A stretch of 64,000 nucleotides of DNA from an uncultured Acetatifactor sp. (GCA_947629645.1 CANREV010000011.1:16316-80315), one strand, 5' to 3'. Shown: positions 1 to 10,042, numbered from the stretch's first letter. The notes: generated by a model not told the origin, from the letters alone. Numbers and translations: made by a program.

Positions 1-1409
1 GTAGATAATACAGTATCCAAACCGTCAGGCAAGGAATGGATCAAATCGTCTACGCAGGCATATTCACAGGCTTGCATAATATCTGCGTCATCAAAAGAAG
101 TATCGCCTAAAGTCAGATTATAGCGGATAGTACCGTCAAATAAAAATACATCCTGCTGTGCATAACCGATTTGCTTACGCACGGACTTATGGCTGCATTT
201 CCTGATATTTTGTCCATCAATCAGTATTTCTCCGCAATTCGGTTCATACATTTGAATCAATAGCTTTACGAGTGTGCTTTTTCCTGAACCGCTTTTTCCA
301 ACTACCGCAATTTGTTCGCCTGGCTGAATGCGGAGGCTAAAGTCTTTCAAAATAGGTTTATCCGATGCATATCCAAATGTAAGATTTGAAATTACAATTT
401 CCCCTTTCGTGCAAAGCAATTCGTTTTTCCCAGAATTGCTTTCCTGATCTAAAAGAATGTAATTTGCCACATTCTCTAAACTTACCTGTCGGGATTTAAG
501 CAAAATATAAAATTCACATAATTTTGTTAATTGTTTTTGTGAAAATACAGTAAGGGACGCCATGGATATAAAAGCGCCTATGGAAATCGAGTTATTATAA
601 ACCAGATACACTCCCACAGCATAAAAAAATAAATCGGACATCAATACAATGATTTTCCCTATGCATTGCACATAATTGTCCACACACATCAATTTTTTCA
701 AGTTAATTAAAATCTCATTATAATATTTTGAAAATAAATTCAGGACATTATTCTGCGCACTCAAAAAACGTATATCCCTTGCGCCTCTCACGATTTCTAA
801 AATCCAGCTGTTTAATTCCCCTTGCCGCATCCTTAATGATTTCGAACTTTTTTTTGCTGTATTCCCAAGCTTTAACGCTAAAAAAGAACGAAACGGCACT
901 TGAATCAACATCGCCAATGCAAGAAACCTATCAATGGAAAATGAAACAATGATTGTAAATAACAATACAGATGCCGTACTGATTGTCTCAAAGAAATTAT
1001 CCGTTATCACATTCATATATTCAGGAGTGTCTAAATTCACACTTCTTAATACGTCCCCTGATTTCATATGATCTAAAAACCGGGCTTTCGCATTATATAC
1101 GCTTTTCATTATGCCGACTCTCAAATCCAGCACAAACCTCAATTGTGTATTCCAAAATGCCCCTGTTTCAATTACGCATGAAAAAATATAGGCGAAAACT
1201 AAAATCAAAGTGACAAATACCAGCCGAAAGAAGGCTTCCATATTTCTATAATAAATAATTTCATCTACAATCAAACCATACATAATGCTGAATGACACAT
1301 CTATGAGAACTTTCATTACCATAGCAATCAAAAGAACCATAAATCTATATCGATATGGTTTTGCATATTTTTTCATTAAATGGTAGATCTGCCCATTTTG
1401 ACTTTTCAT
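1..1409 (-). CDS. ABC exporter, fused permease and ATPase (3' end outside window)
   Basis: Reading the minus strand from the ATG at 1409 gives an open frame to the window edge. About 330 N-terminal residues form an ABC exporter membrane domain with several hydrophobic helices. An ATPase domain follows with Walker A VVGKSGSGKSTL, a Q-loop (IGYAQQDVFLFDGTIRYNL) and the start of the helical region (LPDGLDTVLST). The signature, Walker B and H-loop lie beyond the window. This is a one-polypeptide half-exporter for a peptide or lipid; the substrate is unknown. The start is uncertain: no good ribosome binding site precedes 1409, and a GGAGAAAGG stretch lies about 50 bases upstream. The 152-residue membrane protein gene just upstream on the same strand may belong to the same export system. 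Confidence 0.85.
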   Translation of the reverse strand, partial: MKSQNGQIYHLMKKYAKPYRYRFMVLLIAMVMKVLIDVSFSIMYGLIVDEIIYYRNMEAFFRLVFVTLILVFAYIFSCVIETGAFWNTQLRFVLDLRVGIMKSVYNAKARFLDHMKSGDVLRSVNLDTPEYMNVITDNFFETISTASVLLFTIIVSFSIDRFLALAMLIQVPFRSFLALKLGNTAKKSSKSLRMRQGELNSWILEIVRGARDIRFLSAQNNVLNLFSKYYNEILINLKKLMCVDNYVQCIGKIIVLMSDLFFYAVGVYLVYNNSISIGAFISMASLTVFSQKQLTKLCEFYILLKSRQVSLENVANYILLDQESNSGKNELLCTKGEIVISNLTFGYASDKPILKDFSLRIQPGEQIAVVGKSGSGKSTLVKLLIQMYEPNCGEILIDGQNIRKCSHKSVRKQIGYAQQDVFLFDGTIRYNLTLGDTSFDDADIMQACEYACVDDLIHSLPDGLDTVLS

Positions 1410-1538
1410 ATATATTACATATAATCCAATTATGTCAGATATTGATTGGATTATTATTCCTTTCTCCCGAGTTCTATTGGGCTATGCCATCTCTATCTGA
1501 TATATTTTATAAGGCGCTGTAGATCTGTACCTAATATA

Positions 1539-1655
1539 TTAAGCCTTGACGTGACATTAGCAGCCTATTATGCCAAGAAACGAGCAGGGGGAAAACCGCA
1601 CCGCATTGCCATGTCCCAGGTAGCGAAAAAGCTTGTAATTCTAAAAACCACTTGA
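1539..1655 (+). pseudogene. IS110-family transposase C-terminal remnant
   Basis: About 38 residues ending at a stop at 1655 resemble the C-terminal tail of IS110-type transposases: an AYYAKKRAGGKPHRIAM stretch followed by VAKKLV. No RuvC-like DEDD domain or transposase N-terminus is present, so this is a decayed fragment on the strand opposite its neighbours. The match is by eye and short, so family assignment is moderate. Confidence 0.5.
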
Positions 1656-1682
1656 CTGTTTATAGTTTGTCACTTCAAAATT

Positions 1683-2141
1683 TTATTCAAACGAAAAATA
1701 TTGTGTCACCCGATACCATAAGGGCGCCTTTTCAGCCGGGACTAAAACTAACAAATTTTTCGATATGTTTTCCAGAATTTTTTGTTCAGACAATTGATCA
1801 GAAAGCGGTATTTCTATTTGACATTTCTCACAGCCATCCCCTTTCATCCATTGAGCCATATATCTTGTATCATCATCTTCAAAGTGCCAAACAACATCTG
1901 TATCCTCTGTGAGAAAATCACGATTTATTTTATCTGAACTGAATTTCAGCTCTGCCACAGCCCTTTCCGAGTCCACAGAAATGATGGTGGCTGTTTCTTC
2001 AGAATATACATATACATAATTCTGTGTAAATACGGTATAGAGCATCATCCCCAATACTGCATATGCAATCCCGATAAGCCAAAAAGAATCATAGGCTGCC
2101 CGCTTAAAAAGTCTATTTAATTTTCTTATTCTTTTATTCAT
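1683..2141 (-). CDS. Small membrane-anchored protein of unknown function
   Basis: The 152-residue product has a basic N-terminus (KRIRKLNRLFKRA), one membrane helix at about residues 18-40, and an extracytoplasmic acidic domain with a CEKC pair near residue 102. I do not recognise a family. Its size, single anchor and place just upstream of an ABC exporter suggest an accessory subunit or substrate-handling protein, but that rests on position only. An IS110 scar lies between it and the exporter and an IS630 scar lies upstream, so the locus may be a decayed transport island. Confidence 0.55.
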   Translation of the reverse strand: MNKRIRKLNRLFKRAAYDSFWLIGIAYAVLGMMLYTVFTQNYVYVYSEETATIISVDSERAVAELKFSSDKINRDFLTEDTDVVWHFEDDDTRYMAQWMKGDGCEKCQIEIPLSDQLSEQKILENISKNLLVLVPAEKAPLWYRVTQYFSFE

Positions 2142-2225
2142 GTCTAATGGTTACTCTTTGCTGAGATATCAACTTTTCCTGATTACAAACACAATCCATA
2201 TTTAGTTTATACCTCACTAAATGAC

Positions 2226-2444
2226 TTATTTCGTTTTGCAAATGCTTTTTTGAGGGAATAATGTTCCGTATACCGGATCTGCGAAAAAAGATACAAAGAC
2301 TCTCCGGATCGTCTCCCCGCTGAACGGTGTTTTGATCTCAACCCTGCACCGCTCTTCCAGGAGACGGATCGTCCATCTGGAATGTCCTTCCGGCGCAGGG
2401 CGGCAGGCGATCCGGATCAGATGCGCCTCGCCTGATGTTTGATA
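2226..2444 (-). pseudogene. IS630-family transposase fragment
   Basis: One minus-strand frame reads GEAHLIRIACRPAPEG, then RWTIRLLEER and GETIRRVF, before a stop at about 2226. This matches the helix-turn-helix linker of IS630-type transposases (GE-EA-L-ALA-PAPEG---WTLRLLA---ISHETVRR). The N-terminal helix-turn-helix and the DDE catalytic domain are absent, so it is a relic. It fills most of the 410-base gap between 2142 and 2551; nothing else is evident there. Confidence 0.65.
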
Positions 2445-2551
2445 ATGTATTTTGGGGTCTTGCCATAGGAATCACCGCCGTTTCTTTTCGTGTATCATGA
2501 GACGACAGGATAATAAAGAAATATTTAGTCAAATATAATCGTACCACTACA

Positions 2552-2815
2552 CTAGCTTTCCACGATCAGGTATCTTCCATCACCAATGTCAAACACTTCA
2601 TCCGCCTCTAAAATGGCATCGTCCGTCACGCCCTCCGTGTCGATCCCTTCCTCTTCAAAAAACTCAATGACTTCGTCAACGGAGTTGACTACCACCGCCA
2701 TGCATTCCTCCAGAAAATCCTCAGCCTCATCCAAGGTCTCCGCCACCTCTTCGGGGAAAAGCTGCAGCTGATTTTCCAGAAAGCACTCAAGCACTGCATC
2801 ATCAAATTCGCGCAT
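2552..2815 (-). CDS. Small acidic conserved protein, function unknown
   Basis: This 87-residue, strongly acidic protein (runs such as EEVAETLDEAEDFLEE) has no cysteine cluster, membrane helix or signal peptide, and is probably soluble and helical. A strong AGGAGG site precedes the ATG. It resembles a small acidic protein I associate with Lachnospiraceae genomes, sometimes labelled hypothetical or wrongly glyoxalase. No function can be assigned. It stands alone upstream of the maf/HAD pair on the same strand. Confidence 0.7.
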   Translation of the reverse strand: MREFDDAVLECFLENQLQLFPEEVAETLDEAEDFLEECMAVVVNSVDEVIEFFEEEGIDTEGVTDDAILEADEVFDIGDGRYLIVES

Positions 2816-2898
2816 GCTTTCACCTCCTTTGTCCGCCTATGAACATCATACCGATGTTTTGCCTACATCATAGTATGATTCTCTGTTTCCGTCAAGCC

Positions 2899-3549
2899 CT
2901 ATAAGAAGTTTAACAGTTCCAGAGGCTTTTCTATGATGGCATCGGCATGATTTTCTTCCAATTCCTCTCTTTTGCGGAATCCCCAAAGCGCTCCGACAGT
3001 AAACGCTCCCGCGCTTTTCCCTGTCTTCATGTCCGTAGACGTATCCCCGAGATACAAAATATCGCTCGCTGCCAGCTCCATCTGTTTCAGGATCTGGAAG
3101 ACGCCCTCGGGACTGGGTTTGATAGCTACGTTTTCTTTCTGACCCTGTATCACATCGAAATACCCCCTGCCGAACAGCGATTCGATCACATTGATGGTTT
3201 CCGCATGAGGTTTGTTGGACAGGACGGCAATCTTCACGCCCCTGTCCTTTAACGATGCCAGAAGCTCTCTGATACCGTCATAGGGCGTCACACGGTACAT
3301 GCAATGCACCCGAAAGATTTCCTTATATTTCGCAAAAGCTTCTTCAAAATGAGTTCCCTGCGTATCGCCGCCCGCTGCCAGCGCGCGCCGGATCAGGTTC
3401 GCAGCACCGTCCCCCACAAAATATTTGTACTGTTCCTCGGAAAAAGGGCCGTAACCATAGGGCGCCAGAGCCTGGTCTGCGCAATATTTAATGCTGTGAA
3501 TGGACTCAGACAGTGTTCCGTCCAGATCAAAGATTACCGCTTTCTTCAT
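2899..3549 (-). CDS. HAD-family phosphatase, phosphoglycolate phosphatase-like
   Basis: The 216-residue protein carries all HAD motifs: FDLDGTLSES with the nucleophile Asp near residue 8, LSNKPH (motif II Ser), a motif III Lys in AIKPSPEG, and GDTSTDMKTGKSAG (motif IV). An alpha-helical cap follows motif I, as in the Gph/PpaX group, so the likely role is dephosphorylating a small phosphoester such as 2-phosphoglycolate or pyrophosphate. The start overlaps the end of the upstream maf gene by 23 bases, indicating translational coupling. Substrate is not determined by sequence alone. Confidence 0.85.
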   Translation of the reverse strand: MKKAVIFDLDGTLSESIHSIKYCADQALAPYGYGPFSEEQYKYFVGDGAANLIRRALAAGGDTQGTHFEEAFAKYKEIFRVHCMYRVTPYDGIRELLASLKDRGVKIAVLSNKPHAETINVIESLFGRGYFDVIQGQKENVAIKPSPEGVFQILKQMELAASDILYLGDTSTDMKTGKSAGAFTVGALWGFRKREELEENHADAIIEKPLELLNFL

Positions 3550-4132
3550 GATGCAAAAACTCCTTTATCTCCTGATAAAATCTTCCCACGGGCAGCCCTA
3601 CCACATTGTTGTAATCTCCCTCAATGGCGCTTATGTACCTGGCGCAGATCCCCTGAATGCCGTAAGCTCCCGCCTTATCCAAAGGATCCTTTGTGCTCAC
3701 ATACTCCCTGATTTCCCGCTCCGTCATCGGATAGAAGGTCACTGCTGTCCGCTCATGAAAACACTTCACGGTCCATTCCATCCCCTGTCCGCCGGTGTGG
3801 AGGACAGTTACTCCTGTATAAACCTCATGCCCGCGCCCCTGAAGACGTTTCAGCATAGATACCGCTTCCTCGCTATCCGCAGGTTTTCCCAGGATACATC
3901 CGTCCAACGCCACCACCGTATCCGCACCCACAATTAAGGTTTCCTCCCCGCAGGGCAGACACAGATCCCGCACGGCCTCCGCTTTTTGACGGGACAGTTC
4001 CTCCACCACTCTGTCCGGCCGGTCACAGGAGACTTTCTCCTCCGTCTTACTGGTAACCACCTGAAAATCAAGCCCGATCTGTGCCAGCAGTTCCCTCCTT
4101 CTGGGGGAAGCGGAAGCAAGTATCACTCTCAT
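3527..4132 (-). CDS. maf: Maf-family nucleoside triphosphate pyrophosphatase
   Basis: This 201-residue protein begins with the Maf motif ASASPRRRELL and has the catalytic region VGADTVVALDG--LGKP and the later AGAYGIQG motif. Maf proteins hydrolyse dTTP, UTP or modified nucleotides to monophosphates and are linked to septum formation and nucleotide-pool cleaning. The length is normal for the family. It is the first gene of a two-gene unit with the HAD phosphatase, whose start it overlaps. Confidence 0.92.
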   Translation of the reverse strand: MRVILASASPRRRELLAQIGLDFQVVTSKTEEKVSCDRPDRVVEELSRQKAEAVRDLCLPCGEETLIVGADTVVALDGCILGKPADSEEAVSMLKRLQGRGHEVYTGVTVLHTGGQGMEWTVKCFHERTAVTFYPMTEREIREYVSTKDPLDKAGAYGIQGICARYISAIEGDYNNVVGLPVGRFYQEIKEFLHHEESGNL

Positions 4133-4179
4133 GCCAAATTATCCTTTCCCATTCTTTCATACCTCTTTCCTGTAAACTT

Positions 4180-6426
4180 TCAAAACGAAGTCGCTTTTAC
4201 AGGATTCTGTTTTGCACCCTTTTCTTTTCTGTGCAGCCATATCATATATCCAATCATAGCTGCAGCCATAAGCCATGAGACCGCATCCGCCACACGCCAG
4301 CTGCCGTAACCTTTGTAGGATACCTGAATATAGGACGCTTCTTCCGGCAGTCTGCACGCCAACAGTCTGTGCTGTGAAATCGCCTCCACCCTCTCGCCGT
4401 TTACCAGAATTTCATACCCCGGATAGTAATACAGAGGGAACATCAGATATTCTTCTCCCTGCGGCTTTTCCAGCGGCACCGTATGAACGCTGATCGTTGT
4501 TCCTTCCTTATGGTATTCCGTATATTCCACCTGAGTGCCGCCCATCGCTTTGATATAGTTTTCCGCCACACCCATTTTCATGGCAAAGTCCGGCGCTTCT
4601 TCCCCATCGTCATACATATACAGACTGTCATACTCCGTATTGCCTTCCAAAAACATCTCATCATTGATCACATCCATCTGCAGCGTCATACTGTCTATCA
4701 AAAAGCATGCGCTGCCTAAAGCCACCGTCAGAAATATACCCAGAACCCAGTTTTTTCCCTCAGATTGAGAGGCAAACAAACACAGCCCTATTGCGGAAAC
4801 AATACACAAAAACAGGCTTGCAGGCCCCAGAAAACGCCAGGAGTACTGCAGAGGCGTGATCACTTCCCGCCAGAAATCATTCTGGCTTAAGCGCTCCCAG
4901 GGAAAGATCCAAGAGGACAGGCCCAGCGACACCAGCCCGAACCCCAGACAATGCAGCCCCGCCCGGGTGGTTTTGGAACGCTTTTTCTCCCGATGCGCCG
5001 CCACACAGAATAAAAGAACTCCCACCATCAGGACGCCTCCCACCGTAAGAGGCATCTCTCCCTTGGTAGTACCCATTTCCAATGATTCCCCCACAGCGGA
5101 AGGAAACAGGGAAAACATTTGGGAAAAGTAAACGCCGAAATCCGGCACATAACAATCCATGGAAAAACCCACAAAGTTCTCCCCGCTGAAAAATAATAAG
5201 GGGACAATGGTGCCCAAATTCAGCAGAAATGTGGCCACAGCCGCCTTGACGCCGGCCAGAATACGGCTGAGCTCTCCCTTTCCTTTGTAAGACATCAGCC
5301 AGACTATGGTCTCCAGTACCAGAAATACCAGTGCCATAGCCACCGACAAAATATGGGACTGTATCACACAGGTCATACCGATAGCCAGAATATGCCATCT
5401 CTTTTTATCGCCCCAGAGGACTTCGTAAATTCCCCAGACCAGAAGCGGCAGAAATGTCATCGCCAGCGCCTCGCCCAGAGCCGCCCTGTAATAAACGTCA
5501 ACCAGCCGGTACAAAGAAAAGGTGTAAAGCAGACTGGCGATATACGCCGCCCTGACGGATCCGATCATCCTTTTTACGGCGTAAAAGGTAAAGACTGCCG
5601 CTCCTATATTGAGACTGATCACAAGCAGTTTGTAGGACAACATGACCGAAATGTCCAAAAAACGTAAAAGCGCCGCGGGATACAGGAAAAGCTGGGGATA
5701 CATGGTCGCCGTCAGATTCCCGAAAAGTTCTGTCTGCACCGGGTTGATCCGGACCGGAAACTCTCCCGCGCGAAGTCCCTGATAAAGTCCCTCCAGTCTG
5801 GCAAGGTGAAATTTCAGGTCATCTCCTTCCAGCAAAAAGTCAGAAAACAACGGCAGACTGGCCGCCAGCCCGATCCCTGTCAGTATGGCAGCGTCCCTGT
5901 ATTTTTCCAGCGGCACGAACCAGCCGAGAAGCGCCGTAACCGCCGCTCCCAGAAAACAAAGCGCGCAGATAAAGTAATTGTCCCTGTCCAGCAGCTGGAC
6001 GCGCTGGACTTTCACTTCCTCAAAGCAGGGTTCCGCGTGCTCCGGCCAGATCCTGATCCCGTAAGTGCCCTGGTCCAGATGGATATCCAGGATCATTCTG
6101 CCCTCCAGATCGCCGGGATCCAGCGCCTCACGGGCCAGCACAGCCCCCAGGCGGTTATTGGAATCCGTCAGATATTCCGCGGAAACCACCGCGTTATTTC
6201 CCTCCGAAGCGCCCTGATACATAATATCGATCTCATAATCTCCGGCTTTTAAAAAAGGGATCCACACTTCCTCAGGGTTGTATTCCACCTTCATCTGATA
6301 GATGTCATAATGGGTAAAAGACAAAAGGCCAATAGCTGCTAAAAGGATTATGATCATCTTATGGATCAGAGTCAGTTTATATCGGGGGGAGAGAGATTTG
6401 AATTTCTTTTCCACTCTGTCGGACAT
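4180..6426 (-). CDS. Large polytopic membrane protein, PTPS-related (GT-C-like)
   Basis: The 748-residue product has an N-terminal helix, an extracytoplasmic beta-rich segment (residues about 35-135), then about 11-12 membrane helices and a C-terminal extracytoplasmic domain ending in one more helix. The stretch DDLKFHLARLEGLYQGLRAGEFP is typical of 'membrane protein 6-pyruvoyl-tetrahydropterin synthase-related', a misnamed family that looks like GT-C glycosyltransferases acting on lipid-linked sugars. Ribosome binding is supported by AGGAAG before the ATG. Substrate and sugar donor are unknown. It lies between maf and ppk1 on the same strand. Confidence 0.8.
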   Translation of the reverse strand: MSDRVEKKFKSLSPRYKLTLIHKMIIILLAAIGLLSFTHYDIYQMKVEYNPEEVWIPFLKAGDYEIDIMYQGASEGNNAVVSAEYLTDSNNRLGAVLAREALDPGDLEGRMILDIHLDQGTYGIRIWPEHAEPCFEEVKVQRVQLLDRDNYFICALCFLGAAVTALLGWFVPLEKYRDAAILTGIGLAASLPLFSDFLLEGDDLKFHLARLEGLYQGLRAGEFPVRINPVQTELFGNLTATMYPQLFLYPAALLRFLDISVMLSYKLLVISLNIGAAVFTFYAVKRMIGSVRAAYIASLLYTFSLYRLVDVYYRAALGEALAMTFLPLLVWGIYEVLWGDKKRWHILAIGMTCVIQSHILSVAMALVFLVLETIVWLMSYKGKGELSRILAGVKAAVATFLLNLGTIVPLLFFSGENFVGFSMDCYVPDFGVYFSQMFSLFPSAVGESLEMGTTKGEMPLTVGGVLMVGVLLFCVAAHREKKRSKTTRAGLHCLGFGLVSLGLSSWIFPWERLSQNDFWREVITPLQYSWRFLGPASLFLCIVSAIGLCLFASQSEGKNWVLGIFLTVALGSACFLIDSMTLQMDVINDEMFLEGNTEYDSLYMYDDGEEAPDFAMKMGVAENYIKAMGGTQVEYTEYHKEGTTISVHTVPLEKPQGEEYLMFPLYYYPGYEILVNGERVEAISQHRLLACRLPEEASYIQVSYKGYGSWRVADAVSWLMAAAMIGYMIWLHRKEKGAKQNPVKATSF

Positions 6427-6462
6427 TTTCTTCCTGTCTTCCTTCCTTTATTCCTTCGTTTC

Positions 6463-8592
6463 TCATTTTTGATGCATTTCCGGCACAAACTTTCTTGCAG
6501 CCAAAGGGTTGTTGCGCGTTTCTGCTTTGGCCGCCTCTATGGCCTCCCTGCAGAAGACCTCCTGGGACTGGAACAGAGATTTACCGCGTTTGTCCACTTT
6601 TACATAGGTTCCATCCGCCTGAAGGACGGAAGCTTTTACGTTATCTTTCAGCTGGCAGTTGAGGATGTGAAGCAGCTTTTCCTTCAGCTCCGGTCTGTCA
6701 ATAGGAAACAAAATCTCCACCCTGCGCTCCAGATTGCGGGGCATCCAGTCCGCGCTGCCGCAGTAGATCTCATAATCGCCTCCATTTTCAAAGTAGAAGA
6801 TCCTGCTGTGCTCCAGGAAATTACCTACGATAGAACGCACCGTAATGTTGTCGCTGACGCCTTTGATGCCCACTTTCAGGCTGCAGATCCCTCTCACGAT
6901 CAGCTCGATCTTCACGCCCGCCGCACCGGCCTCGTACAACGCCGCGATGATATCCCTGTCGCAAAGGGAATTTATTTTTGCAATAATATGGGCGTCTTTC
7001 CCCTCCTGCGCAAACTGTTTTTCCCTCTGGATCAGATTCAGGAATTTTTCTTTCAGCCAAAGAGGCGCAAGCGAAAGCTTGTTCCAAAACAGAGGCTCGG
7101 AATAACCCGACAGCATATTGAATACGGCCGTAGCGTCCTCCCCGATGGACTCGGAACAGGTCAGCAGTCCGATGTCTGTATACAGTTTGGCCGTGGCATC
7201 GTTATAGTTACCGGTGCCCAGATGCACATATCGTCGTATGCCGTCCTGCTCTCTGCGGACTACCAGCGTGATCTTGCTGTGGGTCTTTAGTCCCACCAGG
7301 CCATAGATAACATGGCACCCCGCTTTTTCCAGCATTTTTGCCCAGACGATATTGTTTTCCTCGTCAAACCGCGCCTTCAGCTCCACCAGCACCGTCACCT
7401 GCTTGCCATTTTCCGCAGCCTGCGCCAGTGCTGCGATAATGGGCGAATTACCGCTGACGCGGTAAAGGGTCTGCTTAATGGCGAGAACGTCAGGGTCTTT
7501 AGCCGCCTGGCGAATAAAATTCACCACAGGCTCAAACGTCTGATAAGGATGGTGCAGCAGGATATCCCCCTTGCGGATCTCCTCAAACAGATTACATCCT
7601 GCCGGAAGTTCCGGCACCGGCTGAGGAATGTACTTGGGCGTCTTGAGCTGTTCATAACCTTCCAGCCCGTAGATTTTCATCAGTACGGTGAGATCTAACG
7701 GCCCCTCAATTTCATAGATATTCTGTTCCTCCATATGGAGCTCTTCCGTGAGGAAATGAAGCAAGCGCCTGTCACAGCCATGCTCGATCTCCAGACGGAT
7801 CGCTTCGCCCCACTGGCGCTTTTTCAGCTGCCTTTCAATTTCTTTTAAAAGATCAGCAGCCTCGTCCTCCTCGATGGTCAGATCAGCATTTCGCATGATC
7901 CGGAAAGGATGGGCACAAATAATATCATAATTCAAAAACAATTTATGGATATTCCGCTCTATAATCTCCTCCAGCAGAATAACCTTTCTGGCTTTTCCGT
8001 CCGTTGGCAGCGCCACAATGCGGTCCAGCACATCAGGCACCTGGACCGTGGCAAATTCCAGTTCTTCCTTGCTGGTTTTCTTGTGCATCATGGCGCCGAT
8101 ATTCAGCGTCTTGTTGCGGATCAGAGGAAAAGGCCTGGAAGAATCCACCGCCATGGGCGTCAAAACAGGATAAATGTTCTCCTCAAAATAACGGTCGATA
8201 TATTTTGCCTCTTCCTTCGTCAGCTCCTCATGCTGACGCAGGATCTTAAGGCCGCTCTGTTCCAATTTCGGCACCAGCGAGCGATTATAGGTGGAATACT
8301 GGCGCTCTACCAGCTCGTGGATAGCCTTTGCCAGCGCTTCCAGCTGCTGCGTTGGCGTCATCCCCGATATATCTGTTTTCTCATAACCCGCATGCACCAT
8401 ATCTTTCAAAGATGCCACGCGGATCATAAAGAACTCATCCAGATTGGAAGCAGTGATACTCAGAAATTTCAGCCGTTCAAACAAAGGAATACTCTTGTCT
8501 CTGGCCTCGTTTAACACGCGGTGGTTAAACAAAATCCAGCTTAGCTCCCTGTTAGTATAATACTTTGGATTGCAGAAATCTTTTTTCCCCAT
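6463..8592 (-). CDS. ppk1: Polyphosphate kinase 1
   Basis: The 709-residue protein reversibly transfers the ATP gamma-phosphate to polyphosphate. It begins with the PPK1 N-terminal motif YYTNRELSWILFNHRVLNEA, contains the histidine-bearing LKTHSKI and RYVHLGTGNYN motifs of the two phospholipase-D-like domains, and ends with the RRVEILFPI region. The start at 8592 is chosen because GAGGAT lies six bases upstream; an earlier in-frame ATG lacks a site. Length fits the family. The next gene upstream on the same strand encodes a DUF815 ATPase. Confidence 0.95.
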   Translation of the reverse strand: MGKKDFCNPKYYTNRELSWILFNHRVLNEARDKSIPLFERLKFLSITASNLDEFFMIRVASLKDMVHAGYEKTDISGMTPTQQLEALAKAIHELVERQYSTYNRSLVPKLEQSGLKILRQHEELTKEEAKYIDRYFEENIYPVLTPMAVDSSRPFPLIRNKTLNIGAMMHKKTSKEELEFATVQVPDVLDRIVALPTDGKARKVILLEEIIERNIHKLFLNYDIICAHPFRIMRNADLTIEEDEAADLLKEIERQLKKRQWGEAIRLEIEHGCDRRLLHFLTEELHMEEQNIYEIEGPLDLTVLMKIYGLEGYEQLKTPKYIPQPVPELPAGCNLFEEIRKGDILLHHPYQTFEPVVNFIRQAAKDPDVLAIKQTLYRVSGNSPIIAALAQAAENGKQVTVLVELKARFDEENNIVWAKMLEKAGCHVIYGLVGLKTHSKITLVVRREQDGIRRYVHLGTGNYNDATAKLYTDIGLLTCSESIGEDATAVFNMLSGYSEPLFWNKLSLAPLWLKEKFLNLIQREKQFAQEGKDAHIIAKINSLCDRDIIAALYEAGAAGVKIELIVRGICSLKVGIKGVSDNITVRSIVGNFLEHSRIFYFENGGDYEIYCGSADWMPRNLERRVEILFPIDRPELKEKLLHILNCQLKDNVKASVLQADGTYVKVDKRGKSLFQSQEVFCREAIEAAKAETRNNPLAARKFVPEMHQK

Positions 8593-8689
8593 ATTTATCC
8601 TCATTCCTAAGCGCTTACGAAAATGACTCATCCGCCGTCAGAGCCATCTGTGACGCTCCGGCACAAATAGTCATGCAAAAATCCGTACA

Positions 8690-10042
8690 TCAGTGTGATT
8701 TTTCACACTGGTTTTCCTCTGTATCCGGTAACTGTCCGGCCATATAGTCGATAAACTGCTGTGCGCTCCTGCCGGAAAGCCCCCCGTGTGACAATTCCCA
8801 CCTGTTTGCTTCCAAGAGAAGCTCTTTTTCAGGCACGTCCAGCTTATGGCGTTCTGCCAGCACTTTGACGATATTTTGGAACTGCTTTTTATCCGGCGCG
8901 CCAAAATAGATGGTGACGCCAAAACGGGAAACCAGCGATAACTTCTCCTGCACCGTGTCTCCTGTGTGCATATCTTCCCGGATTTCCTCCCTGTCCCCAT
9001 AATTCTCACGAATCAGGTGACGCCTGTTGGAGGTGGCGTAGATCAGAACATTCTCCGGCTTTTTCTCAAGCCCTCCTTCGATCACAGCCTTCAAATACTT
9101 ATATTCAATCTCAAACTCTTCAAAGCTCAGATCGTCCATATAGATGATAAATTTATAATTGCGGTTCTTGATCTGGCTGATCACATCATTGAGATCCTGA
9201 AACTGATGCTTGTATATTTCTATGATGCGAAGGCCCTTGTCATAATATTCATTGGCAATAGCCTTGATGCAGGAGGATTTCCCCGTTCCCGCGTCCCCGA
9301 ACAGCAGGCAGTTGTTTGCCTTCCGCCCGGCTACAAAAGCATCCGTATTATCGGTCAGTTTTTTCTTCGGGATCTCGTATCCCACCAGCTCATTGAGCGT
9401 TACATGGGTAATATTTAAAATGGGATCAATATGCACGCCCGCCGCATCATGGGACACGCGGAAAGATTTATGCAGGCCGAATTTTCCTACGCCATACTCT
9501 TTGTAAAACTCCGTCAGAGTATCCTTCATCTCTTCCGGCGTATGGTCCCGGCAGAATTTTTCCGCCAGCTCGCAGATACGGGCGCAGATCCTGGTATTGT
9601 AGACTTTGCTCTCCCGGCTGCTGCTTTCGTAATTCTGCACCAGGGCAAATTCCGGAACTTTTAACTCTCTGACCATGTCGGAGAAATCATAGTCGAAAAA
9701 CTCCTTGAAGATCACAATATCATGCAGCGCCGCTTCGTTAATGGTTCCCTCGATCTTCCCCCGTATTTCACAGCCACAGCTGTAGCTGTTTTCATCGTTC
9801 ACCATGAGATTCGTGAGATAACAATGCCAGAGGTTCCCATGAAAGCCGTATCTTCCCGCCAGTTCGATCAGCCGATGGATACAGTCGTAAAACAAATCTT
9901 TCATCCCTTCCAGTGTGCGGGGCCTTCCCTCTTCATTTTTATTGACAGGGTACTCATCATAATGTTTCATAAGCCACGCCATATCGTAAAGAAGTTCTCC
10001 GTCCCTGGGATTTCTGTATACAATCAATTCTTTTTGCCGCAT
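8690..10042 (-). CDS. DUF815 AAA-type ATP-binding protein
   Basis: The 450-residue protein has Walker A LLFGDAGTGKSS near residue 250, Walker B FIIYMDDLSFEEFE and a sensor region ATSNRRHL. This is the domain pattern of the DUF815 (PF05673) AAA ATPases, whose function is uncharacterised. The N-terminal about 230 residues form a helical domain found in the clostridial versions. It lies just upstream of ppk1 on the same strand, but no functional link is known. Confidence 0.88.
   Translation of the reverse strand: MRQKELIVYRNPRDGELLYDMAWLMKHYDEYPVNKNEEGRPRTLEGMKDLFYDCIHRLIELAGRYGFHGNLWHCYLTNLMVNDENSYSCGCEIRGKIEGTINEAALHDIVIFKEFFDYDFSDMVRELKVPEFALVQNYESSSRESKVYNTRICARICELAEKFCRDHTPEEMKDTLTEFYKEYGVGKFGLHKSFRVSHDAAGVHIDPILNITHVTLNELVGYEIPKKKLTDNTDAFVAGRKANNCLLFGDAGTGKSSCIKAIANEYYDKGLRIIEIYKHQFQDLNDVISQIKNRNYKFIIYMDDLSFEEFEIEYKYLKAVIEGGLEKKPENVLIYATSNRRHLIRENYGDREEIREDMHTGDTVQEKLSLVSRFGVTIYFGAPDKKQFQNIVKVLAERHKLDVPEKELLLEANRWELSHGGLSGRSAQQFIDYMAGQLPDTEENQCEKSH

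Noticed and set aside
6361..7290. 309-residue plus-strand frame antisense to ppk1
   Set aside because: Shadow of polyphosphate kinase, which shows clear motifs on the other strand.
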